A stretch of 50,585 nucleotides of DNA from Streptomyces aureocirculatus. Its GTDB lineage: Bacteria > Actinomycetota > Actinomycetes > Streptomycetales > Streptomycetaceae. This document shows, in pieces, positions 44,271-50,585 of the stretch. How positions within the stretch are numbered: the first letter of the stretch is position 1; every line of letters starts with the position of its first letter. The notes beneath the pieces were generated by a model. It was not told the origin of the DNA and did no database searches. It was given only the letters and a program-made list of their open reading frames with translations. The DNA lies in contig NZ_JOAP01000054.1 of assembly GCF_000720475.1 (NCBI RefSeq), positions 1-50,585 of the forward strand, read 5' to 3'. The translations under genes and the position numbers were made by a program.

Positions 44271-44653
44271 CCGGACCGCTCATCTGGTGCCGGAAACCGC
44301 TCTGCCACCTCCCGCAGGAGCGCCTGAGGATCGGCTGCGCGCCGTACGTCCAGCTCGATCCGCCGCCCGTCCTCCGTACTGACCGTGATCTTGATGTCGG
44401 TGCCGCGGGAGGTGAGCCAGGTGCACACCGACTGGATGAGCACTGCCAGGACGCCGCCCGAGCCGAGAGCCACCGTCAGCAGCTCCACGGTGGAGCCCAT
44501 GTGTCCCGCAAGGGGAGGCTGCCGTCGGAGCCGCACCCGGCCGCGCAGGGCATCCTCGGAGACCAGCCAGTCGCGCAGCGCGATCATGTGCGCCTCGGCC
44601 TCCGGCGTCCCCGGGTCCTCGACGGCCACCCTCAGTTCCGTTCCGGCGTACAT
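44267..44653 (-). CDS. EACC1-type effector-associated constant component
   Basis: A 128-residue protein matching the effector-associated constant component 1 pattern: ELRVAVEDPGTPEAEAHMIALRDWLVSEDALRGRVRLRRQPP (by position about 5-47), LAGHMGSTVELLTVALGSGGVLAVLIQSVCTWL (one central helix) and DIKITVSTEDGRRIELDV. EACC1 accompanies diverse effectors (caspases, trypsins) in multicellular bacteria and is thought to link them to a trigger. The start is uncertain: ATG 44653 is used; a GTG three codons earlier and an ATG triplet at about 44692-44700 are alternatives. The stop overlaps the caspase start by four bases. Confidence 0.82.
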   Translation of the reverse strand: MYAGTELRVAVEDPGTPEAEAHMIALRDWLVSEDALRGRVRLRRQPPLAGHMGSTVELLTVALGSGGVLAVLIQSVCTWLTSRGTDIKITVSTEDGRRIELDVRRAADPQALLREVAERFPAPDERSG

Positions 44654-44732
44654 CCCCCGCACAACACCCCCATGGCGCAACGGACTTGATCTCATCATCA
44701 TGGCACGGCTGCATCTCCCCGGTACGAAAAGT

Positions 44733-44772
44733 CCCCGCCCGCCCGCCCCGGGAAAGGGGCGGGCGGGCGGGG
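44733..44772 (-). terminator. Very strong hairpin terminator
   Basis: Perfect 17-bp stem ccccgcccgcccgcccc with its complement around a gggaaa loop, directly after the small minus-strand ORF at 44785-44964 and before the EACC1-caspase unit. It should insulate the two transcripts. Confidence 0.88.
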
Positions 44773-44784
44773 AATGAAGGAGGC

Positions 44785-44964
44785 TCAGGCCTGGGCCGGT
44801 TCGCGGCGGTGGCGGCCCCGGGGAGCCGTCTCCTCGTCGTGCTCCGCCACCGGACCCCGGTGCCGCCCACCCCCGGCGCGGTCCGCACTCCCGGCGAAGG
44901 CGTGGCCCTCCCGGGGGTCCCTCACACCCGGTTCGCGCGGCTCGGCAGCCACATTCTCGATCAT
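44785..44964 (-). CDS. Small hypothetical protein (59 aa), Arg/Glu/Gly-rich
   Basis: A 59-residue reading frame starting MIENVAAEPREPGVRD and ending RRREPAQA-like residues, with no cysteine, no hydrophobic segment and a high content of Arg, Glu, Pro and Gly, so probably disordered. The ATG at 44964 has GGGGTGAG seven bases upstream, and the stop is followed 12 bases later by a perfect terminator, which together argue that it is a genuine short gene. An in-frame GTG at 44976 is an alternative start. Family not recognised. Confidence 0.6.
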   Translation of the reverse strand: MIENVAAEPREPGVRDPREGHAFAGSADRAGGGRHRGPVAEHDEETAPRGRHRREPAQA

Positions 44965-45011
44965 CAAGAAACTCACCCCGTAGCAAAGATCGTTCGTACA
45001 GCCGGGCGAGT

Positions 45012-46286
45012 CTAACCGGCCGTACCACGTCCGCCGAGGGGTGCCTGCTGCAACGGCACGGGGCGCCTCGCCCGTACCGCGCTCGCTGCCGCCGCCACCT
45101 CGGCGGATGGATCCGGCGCGCCCCCCGCGTCCGGCGTGTCGCGCTCCGCGCCCGCGGGGCCGGCACCCCGCCCCGGAGCGGGCACCTCGACCCTGGCCAT
45201 CCCGCAGGGCACGCTCCCGGTGACGTACGGCAACTCCAGGACCCCCTCCGGCGTGCAGCGCCCGGCACCGGGGAACCACCCCTCGGGGGCGCGCAGTTGA
45301 TGGAGCCTGCGCTCGGTGGGCCGCCAGCCGTAGAGCCAGGGGGCGAAGGCGCCCGACCCGTCGTCCACGCGCAGAGCGACCGCGCAGCTCTCCGGCAGCA
45401 GCGCCTGCCCGGGCTGGATCGCGAACGGTGTCACCGCGCGCCCCGGAAGATGCAGACATTCGGGGAAGCGCACGGGCCGGGTGCTGCCCAACACACCCCA
45501 GCCGAGGCGGGTTTCGCCGGGGGCGTCGGAGCGGACGACGACGAGGCCGCTGTCGGCGTCGGCGAGCAGCAGCCGGTCGTCGCTGTCGGCGGTGATCTGG
45601 AGCAGCGGCGTCACCTCGCCGCCCCGCTCCAGATCCACCGCCACCGTCTTGGTGCGGCCGTCGAGAGCGCGGTCGAGCGCCAGTATGCGGTTGGCGCGGT
45701 CCAGCCAGACGCCGCCGGTACAGCGCCCGGGGATCTCCGCGAGATGCTCGGGCCCGAACGAGCCGCCCGCCACCAGCCACACGGCCGTCGAACGCGCCCC
45801 CGCCGCGAGGGCGTAGGCGTAGGCGCCGTGCGGAGCGGGCGGCAGCAAGGTCAGCTCGGCCCCCGCGTCCTCGGCGAACTCCACCCCGCCGAGCGGTACT
45901 TCGCCGGTGCCGGGGTCGGTCGGGTAGAGCAGCGAGAACAGGTGCCGTCCCGCGGCCCGGCGGTGCACGAGCACCCGGCCGTCGGCCATCGGCAGGACCC
46001 GGGTACCGGGCTCCTCCGGCTGGTGCGCGGGCAGCGGCACCGCGTACGGCTCGGCGGAGTCCAGGGTCCAGCGCTCGGGGAACCAGCAGCCGCCGCGCTG
46101 CGCGAGCCGGGCCGCGTAGGTGCCGTCGGCGGTGATGGCCGGGGGAGCCGCGGGTGCGGTACCGGTACCGGGGCCGGGCCTGGCGGCCGCCTTGACGCGG
46201 GTGCGGATCCAGGCCGAGGGGGCGCCTCCCGGCAGGGAAGTGGGCGGGGGTGCGGGGGGCGAGGGCGCGGCCACAGGGGCTGTCAT
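45012..46286 (-). CDS. Hypothetical protein with beta-propeller-like repeats
   Basis: A 424-residue soluble protein. The N-terminal ~55 residues and C-terminal ~60 are Ala/Pro/Arg-rich; the middle (about 55-370) is rich in short strands with recurring W/Y-[T/V]-x-D and G-x-[L/V]-hydrophobic motifs (CWFPERWTLDSAEPY, GRVLVHRRAAGRHLFSLLYP, GVWLDRANRILALDRALDG, DDRLLLADADSGLVVVRSD, WLYGWRPTERRLHQLRAPEGW) consistent with a propeller. No catalytic motif recognised. ATG at 46286 follows GGAGGTGACCCC. Possibly co-transcribed with the small ORF downstream. Confidence 0.65.
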   Translation of the reverse strand: MTAPVAAPSPPAPPPTSLPGGAPSAWIRTRVKAAARPGPGTGTAPAAPPAITADGTYAARLAQRGGCWFPERWTLDSAEPYAVPLPAHQPEEPGTRVLPMADGRVLVHRRAAGRHLFSLLYPTDPGTGEVPLGGVEFAEDAGAELTLLPPAPHGAYAYALAAGARSTAVWLVAGGSFGPEHLAEIPGRCTGGVWLDRANRILALDRALDGRTKTVAVDLERGGEVTPLLQITADSDDRLLLADADSGLVVVRSDAPGETRLGWGVLGSTRPVRFPECLHLPGRAVTPFAIQPGQALLPESCAVALRVDDGSGAFAPWLYGWRPTERRLHQLRAPEGWFPGAGRCTPEGVLELPYVTGSVPCGMARVEVPAPGRGAGPAGAERDTPDAGGAPDPSAEVAAAASAVRARRPVPLQQAPLGGRGTAG

Positions 46287-46613
46287 CTGGGGTCACCTCC
46301 GTCGGCGACGTTAGTTTTCCGCCGTGGCCGGGGGGCTCTCGGGGCGTGCCCTTCACGCGTATGTGTGGCGGAGTGACGATTCGCCTGAGGGGTGGGGGGT
46401 GGGTGTGCTGGGTGGGGGCGAGCGCCGCTCACGCGGTGCTGGATTTTCCAGCCCGTCCGGCGTTTGAGGACGAGGCGCGGAGCGCCGATGAGCGGGGGGG
46501 CAGGGCCCCGAACCTCGGCCGAGGTCGCGGAACAGGCATAGCCGCTCGTCAGCGGGCCGTCGCTGTCCGTTACCCAGGAGCCCGGCGGGACGGCGGGAAG
46601 GTAGCCTTTCCCC
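46287..46613. other. Intergenic region with one dispersed repeat copy
   Basis: Divergent gap between the propeller-like gene and the Nif3 gene. 46450-46485 is a copy of the agcccgtccggcgtttgagg repeat followed by the cgcggagcgcc tail also seen at 8695-8730. No gene or regulatory RNA was recognised. Confidence 0.6.
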
Positions 46614-47519
46614 GTGCCCCGTCTGTCTGAAGTCATCACCGCCCTCGACGCCCTGTGGCCCCCGGAGCGGGCCGAGCAGTGGGACGCCGTCGGCACGGTG
46701 TGCGGCGACCCCGAGGCCGAGGTCTCACGGGTCCTGTTCGCCGTCGACCCCGTCCAGGAGATCGTCGACGAGGCGGTGCGGATCGGCGCGGACCTGCTGG
46801 TCACGCACCACCCGCTCTATCTGCGCGGGACGACGACGGTCGCCGCGTCGACCTTCAAGGGCCGGGTCGTACACGACCTGATCAAGAACGACATCGCCCT
46901 GCATGTCGCACACACCAACGCCGACACCGCGGACCCGGGGGTCAGCGACGCCCTCGCGGGCGCCCTCGACGTCCGCGTCGTACGCCCCCTCGTACCCGAT
47001 CCGACGGACGACCGCGGCCGCCGCGGCCTCGGCCGGATCTGCGAGCTCGAACACCCGCTGACCCTCGCCGAGTTCGCCGAGCGCGCCGCGGAGCGACTGC
47101 CCGCCACCGCGCAGGGCGTCCGTGTCGCGGGCGACCCGGGGCAGACGATCAGGACCGTCGCCGTCAGCGGCGGCTCCGGCGACAGCCTGTTCGACGCCGT
47201 GCGCGCCGCGGGCGTCGACGCCTTCCTCACCGCGGACCTGCGCCACCACCCGGTGTCGGAGGCCCGCGCGCAGGCATCGCTCGCGCTGCTCGACGCCGCG
47301 CACTGGGCCACCGAGTGGCCCTGGTGCGAGCTGGCGGCCGCCCAGCTCGACGAGATCTCCGACCGGCACGGATGGGGTCTTCGCGTGCACGTCTCGAAGA
47401 CGGTCACCGACCCCTGGACCGCACACGCGGTGTCGTCATCCGCGCACCCGTCTGCCGCCGCCACCCTCGCAGCGAGCGCCTCCTCCGCCCCTACTGATTC
47501 CCTTGGAGCCCCCAACTGA
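46614..47519 (+). CDS. Nif3-like dinuclear metal center protein
   Basis: A 301-residue member of the Nif3/YbgI family, hexameric toroids with two metal ions per subunit whose cellular role is unclear. Metal ligands are visible in LLVTHHPLYLRG, AHTNAD and the late AHWATEWPWCE. The N-terminal EQWDAVGTVCGDPEAEVSRVLFAVD is the family signature. The last ~30 residues are an Ala/Ser tail. GTG start with GGAAGG. It overlaps the next gene (CTGA), and the Nif3 - zinc-ribbon - RNase H order is typical of this group. Confidence 0.88.
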   Translation: MPRLSEVITALDALWPPERAEQWDAVGTVCGDPEAEVSRVLFAVDPVQEIVDEAVRIGADLLVTHHPLYLRGTTTVAASTFKGRVVHDLIKNDIALHVAHTNADTADPGVSDALAGALDVRVVRPLVPDPTDDRGRRGLGRICELEHPLTLAEFAERAAERLPATAQGVRVAGDPGQTIRTVAVSGGSGDSLFDAVRAAGVDAFLTADLRHHPVSEARAQASLALLDAAHWATEWPWCELAAAQLDEISDRHGWGLRVHVSKTVTDPWTAHAVSSSAHPSAAATLAASASSAPTDSLGAPN

Positions 47520-48259
47520 ACGCCGCGCCCGCCGACCAGATCCGTCTCCTCGACCTCCAGGACCTTGACCTCCGCCTCGCGCAGCTCGCGCACAAGAGCA
47601 CGTCGCTGCCCGAGCACGCCGAGATCGAGTCGCTCACCAAGGACCTCACGCAGTTGCGCGACCTGCTCGTGGCCGCGCAGACCGAGGAGAGCGACTGCGC
47701 CCGCGAGCAGACCAAGGCCGAGCAGGACGTGGACCAGGTGCGCCAGCGCGCCGCCCGCGACCAGAAGCGTCTGGACTCCGGTGCGATCAGCTCCCCCAAG
47801 GACCTGGAGAACCTCCAGAAGGAGATCGTCTCCCTCGCCAAGCGCCAGGGCGACCTGGAGGACGTCGTCCTTGAGGTCATGGAGCGCCGCGAGTCCGCGC
47901 AGGAGCGCGTGAGCGAGCTCACCGAGCGCGTCGGCTCCGTCCAGTCGAAGATCGACGACGCGACGGGCCGCCGTGACGCCGCCACGACGGACCTCGACCG
48001 CGAGGCCGGGACCGCCACCAAGGAGCGCGAGCTCGTCGCCGGGTCCCTCCCCGCCGACCTGCTCAAGCTGTACGACAAGCTGCGTCAGCAGCAGGGCGGC
48101 GTCGGCGCGGCCAAGCTCTACCAGCGGCGCTGCGAGGGCTGCCGCCTGGAGCTGAACATCACCGAGGTGAACGAGGTCAAGGCCGCGTCCCCCGACACGG
48201 TGCTGCGCTGTGAGAACTGCCGCCGTATCCTGGTGCGCACCTCCGAGTCCGGCCTGTAA
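47516..48259 (+). CDS. Coiled-coil C4 zinc-ribbon protein with probable CTG start
   Basis: A protein of about 247 residues: an almost wholly helical N-terminal part (coiled coil, about 10-180, Glu/Arg/Leu/Gln-rich) and a C-terminal zinc ribbon CEGC...CENC followed by RILVR. Members of this family may act on nucleic acids or in secretion, but no role is established. The only in-frame ATG/GTG/TTG candidate is TTG 47654, which would cut off ~46 residues of good coiled coil. A CTG at 47516, with GGAG eight bases upstream and overlapping the Nif3 stop (CTGA), gives LNAAPADQIRLLDLQ, matching the usual MNAAPADQIRLL start of relatives as I recall. Confidence 0.75.
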   Translation: MNAAPADQIRLLDLQDLDLRLAQLAHKSTSLPEHAEIESLTKDLTQLRDLLVAAQTEESDCAREQTKAEQDVDQVRQRAARDQKRLDSGAISSPKDLENLQKEIVSLAKRQGDLEDVVLEVMERRESAQERVSELTERVGSVQSKIDDATGRRDAATTDLDREAGTATKERELVAGSLPADLLKLYDKLRQQQGGVGAAKLYQRRCEGCRLELNITEVNEVKAASPDTVLRCENCRRILVRTSESGL

Positions 48260-48271
48260 GGGGCGGCAGCG

Positions 48272-49822
48272 GTGCGGGAGTTCATCGTCGAGGCCGACGG
48301 CGGCTCCCGGGGCAACCCGGGCCCCGCCGGCTACGGCGCCGTCGTCATCGACCCCGTGACCGGGGAGACCCTGGCGGAGGCCGCCGAGTACATCGGCGTG
48401 GCCACCAACAACGTCGCCGAGTACAAGGGCCTCGTCGCGGGCCTAGGTGCCGCCCACGGGCTCGACCCGACGGCGCGCGTGCACGTGCGCATGGACTCCA
48501 AGCTGGTCGTCGAGCAGATGTCGGGCCGCTGGAAGATCAAGCACCCCGACATGAAGCCGCTCGCCGCGGCGGCCGCGCGGGTCTTCCCGCCCGGCCGGGT
48601 GACGTACGAGTGGATCCCCCGCGACCGGAACAAGCACGCGGACCGCCTCGCCAACGAGGCGATGGACGCGGGCAAGCGGGGCGAACAGTGGTCGCCCTCG
48701 ACGTCCACAGCCGACCTCGACCGCCCTGCCCGCACCGGCGCGTCCGCGTCCCCCGGTACGTCCGGTGCCCTTGGCATCGCGCCGGGAGGGCCACCCGGGG
48801 ACGCCGCGGCGGGTGCGGCGCGGGCGCGGGCTGCGCTCGCGGGGGCTGGAGCGGGGGCTGCGACGGCGTACGTGACCGATGCCGAGGCCCGCGGTGCGGC
48901 GGCGGACGCTGCCGACGCGCGGGCGGCGCGGTCGGTGGCGGCGGCGGGCGTGGAGCCGGTGGGCGGCAGCGGCGTGGCTGCCGACGCGGGGGGCGGGGCG
49001 GCTACCGGCATGGTGGGCGGCCCGGCTACCGGCGCGGTGGGCGGTCCGGTCACCGGCGCGGTGGGTGAGCCGGTCACCGGCGTCGACTCCGCCATCGACT
49101 TCGGTGCCGGAGCCGGGACCGGGACCGGCACCGGAGTCGATGCCGGAGTCGACGCCGTGGCCGCGGTGCCGCCCGTGGGGTGGGCCGCCCCCGCTGACCT
49201 CGGTGCGCCCGCCACCTTCGTGCTGCTGCGGCACGGCGAGACCCCCCTCACCCCGCAGAAGCGCTTCTCCGGCAGCGGCGGAAGCAATCCGTCCCTCTCC
49301 GACGTCGGCAGGGAGCAGGCCGTCCGCGTGGCGGCCGCGCTGGCCGCGCGCGGCACCGTGCGGGCCGTGGTGTCCTCACCGCTGCTGCGCTGCCAGGAGA
49401 CCGCCCGTACCGTCGCCGCCCGGCTCGGCCTCGGCGTACAGATCGAAGAAGGGCTGCGGGAGACGGACTTCGGCGCCTGGGAGGGGCTGACGTTCGCGGA
49501 GGTGCGTGAGCGGCAGCCCGACGAGCTGAACGCCTGGCTGGCGTCACCGGAGGTGGCACCGCCGGGCGGCGAGTCCTTCGCCGAGGTCACCACGCGGGTG
49601 GCGGCGGCCCGGGACAAGCTCCTGACCGCCCACGCGGGCCGCACGGTGCTGCTCGTCACGCACGTCACGCCCATCAAGACCTTCGTCAGGCTCGCCCTCG
49701 GCGCGCCCCCCGAGGCGCTGTTCCGCATGGAACTGGCGGCGGCGTCGCTGTCGGCGGTGGCGTACTACGCGGACGGCAACGCGAGCGTGCGCCTCCTCAA
49801 CGAGACGGCGCACCTGCGCTGA
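48272..49822 (+). CDS. Bifunctional RNase H / histidine phosphatase
   Basis: A 516-residue fusion. Residues 1-135 are RNase HI: FIVEADGGSRGNPGPAGYGAVV (first catalytic Asp), TNNVAEYKGLVAGL (Glu), VRMDSKLVVEQMSG (Asp) and DRNKHADRLANEAMD (last Asp). From about 310 comes a phosphoglycerate-mutase-like histidine phosphatase: FVLLRHGETPLTPQKRFSG (phospho-His), VVSSPLLRCQETA and VLLVTHVTPIKTFV. The actinobacterial pair (Rv2228c) joins RNase H with alpha-ribazole-type phosphatase activity. The ~170-residue linker is Ala/Gly/Val-rich with TGAVGGPVTGAVGEPVTG repeats, far longer than needed. GTG start 48272 with GGGGCGG; the 3' end overlaps the convergent aldolase by 26 bases. Confidence 0.9.
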   Translation: MREFIVEADGGSRGNPGPAGYGAVVIDPVTGETLAEAAEYIGVATNNVAEYKGLVAGLGAAHGLDPTARVHVRMDSKLVVEQMSGRWKIKHPDMKPLAAAAARVFPPGRVTYEWIPRDRNKHADRLANEAMDAGKRGEQWSPSTSTADLDRPARTGASASPGTSGALGIAPGGPPGDAAAGAARARAALAGAGAGAATAYVTDAEARGAAADAADARAARSVAAAGVEPVGGSGVAADAGGGAATGMVGGPATGAVGGPVTGAVGEPVTGVDSAIDFGAGAGTGTGTGVDAGVDAVAAVPPVGWAAPADLGAPATFVLLRHGETPLTPQKRFSGSGGSNPSLSDVGREQAVRVAAALAARGTVRAVVSSPLLRCQETARTVAARLGLGVQIEEGLRETDFGAWEGLTFAEVRERQPDELNAWLASPEVAPPGGESFAEVTTRVAAARDKLLTAHAGRTVLLVTHVTPIKTFVRLALGAPPEALFRMELAAASLSAVAYYADGNASVRLLNETAHLR

Positions 49823-50450
49823 GCGCAGCCGCCTCCCGGGCCAGGGACTCCACCCGCGCCCAGTCCTTCGCGGCGACCGCGTCGCCCGGAAGCATCCAGC
49901 TACCGCCGACGCAGCCGACGTTGCGGAGGGCCAGGTAGGCCGGGGCGGAGGCGGCGGAGATGCCGCCGGTGGGGCAGAAACGGGCCTGCGGGAGCGGACC
50001 CGCGAGGGACTTCAGATACGCGGTGCCCCCGGCGGCCTCCGCCGGGAAGAACTTCATCTCGTCGACGCCCTGTTCGAGGAGCGCCACGACCTCCGAGGTG
50101 GTGGAGACCCCCGGCAGGAACGGCACCCCGGACGCCTTCATCGCGTCGAGCAGAGCGGGTGTCCAGCCCGGGCTGACGAGGAAACGGGCGCCCGCGTCGA
50201 CCGCGTCCCCGACATGCGCCGCCGAGATCACCGTTCCGGCGCCGACGACCGCGTCCGGCACGCCGTCGGCGATGGCCCGGATCGCCTCCAGGGCGACGGG
50301 TGTCCGCAGCGTCACCTCGATCGCCGGCAGGCCGCCCGCGACCAGGGCGCGCGCCAGCGGCAGCGCGTTCGCCGGGTCGTCGATGACGACGACGGGGACG
50401 ACCGGGGCGAGATCCAGCACGGAGGCCTTGGCGGCGGCAGCGGGGTTCAT
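49797..50450 (-). CDS. eda: KDPG/KHG aldolase (2-keto-3-deoxy-6-phosphogluconate aldolase)
   Basis: A 217-residue class I aldolase of the Entner-Doudoroff/sugar acid pathways, cleaving KDPG to pyruvate and glyceraldehyde-3-phosphate. Seen: GLPAIEVTLRTPVALEAIRAI (catalytic Glu), VVGAGTVISAAHV, LPGVSTTSEVVALLEQG, the Schiff-base Lys in MKFFPAEAAGG, and ARFCPTGGIS for phosphate binding. The ATG at 50450 is chosen; sequence above it is non-coding repeat. The 3' end overlaps the RNase H/phosphatase gene tail-to-tail. Confidence 0.9.
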   Translation of the reverse strand: MNPAAAAKASVLDLAPVVPVVVIDDPANALPLARALVAGGLPAIEVTLRTPVALEAIRAIADGVPDAVVGAGTVISAAHVGDAVDAGARFLVSPGWTPALLDAMKASGVPFLPGVSTTSEVVALLEQGVDEMKFFPAEAAGGTAYLKSLAGPLPQARFCPTGGISAASAPAYLALRNVGCVGGSWMLPGDAVAAKDWARVESLAREAAALSAGAPSR

Positions 50451-50536
50451 GCGGTCATCGTGCCCCGGGGTGCGCACGCCGCGCAAAGCCCGTTGCGTAC
50501 GTTGCAACGGGCGTACGTGACCCGCGACCGCCTCAC

Positions 50537-50585
50537 CCTCACCGCCGGACGGGCTCTTTCCCCCGCCCACCCGCCCTTCCACCAC
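50537..50585. repeat. Dispersed repeat, inverted copy at right edge
   Basis: Inverted counterpart of 18-67 (two substitutions, one single-base gap). It lies upstream of the aldolase gene and is cut by the window end, so its full length is unknown. Confidence 0.8.

Overview
The window is chromosomal DNA from a Streptomyces or a close relative. It has very high GC with strong third-position GC bias, GTG starts, many ATGA/GTGA stop-start overlaps, and gene sets typical of that group (F420 enzyme, bifunctional RNase H/phosphatase, EACC1-type system). I see no rRNA, tRNA, IS element, prophage or CRISPR array. Family assignments rest on recognition from memory; no database was searched.

Layout. 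0.1-6 kb: MHS-type MFS transporter, a GT87-PAP2 membrane fusion and a convergent polytopic membrane protein. 6-8.6 kb: divergent CYP125-like steroid P450 and FadA5-like steroid thiolase. 8.9-9.3 kb: small secreted transglycosylase-like protein. 9.7-16 kb: a five-gene minus-strand operon behind a cobalamin riboswitch, encoding two surface-anchored proteins and an ECF transporter (T, fused A, S). 16-19.8 kb: metallo-hydrolase, divergent aldehyde dehydrogenase and 3Fe-4S ferredoxin, and a KstR-like TetR repressor. 20-23.4 kb: glycosyltransferase, methyltransferase and alpha/alpha-toroid protein operon. 24-27.7 kb: an uncharacterised three-gene cell-envelope system (SBP-like membrane protein, SBP-VWA lipoprotein, membrane protein). 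27.7-34 kb: F420-dependent oxidoreductase, proline/glycine-rich membrane protein, amidase, methyltransferase, and an MFS transporter with an extra C-terminal domain. 34-42.5 kb: Ltp1-like thiolase, DHA2 MFS pump, two-component system, and a MaoC/ADH/SDR operon. 42.5-46.3 kb: a caspase-TM-SBP protein with an EACC1 partner, a small ORF and an orphan propeller-like protein. 46.6-50.5 kb: housekeeping Nif3, zinc-ribbon protein, RNase H/phosphatase and KDPG aldolase.

How the genes fit together. Steroid side-chain degradation is spread through the window: CYP125, FadA5, probable aldehyde dehydrogenase/ferredoxin, Ltp1, a MaoC hydratase, a 17beta-HSD4-like SDR and an F420 oxidoreductase. A KstR-like repressor gene is in the same window, and sequences matching the KstR operator TnnAACnnGTTnnA occur upstream of kstR itself, ltp1 and the MaoC operon; a one-mismatch copy lies between CYP125 and fadA5. 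No ring-degradation genes were seen.

The most novel-looking elements are (1) the caspase-TM-solute-binding protein with EACC1, which looks like an extracellular-ligand-sensing, protease-effector conflict system; (2) the B12-riboswitch operon, whose two surface proteins resemble a split bacterial version of the intrinsic factor/transcobalamin design feeding an ECF importer; and (3) the SBP/SBP-VWA/membrane three-gene system.
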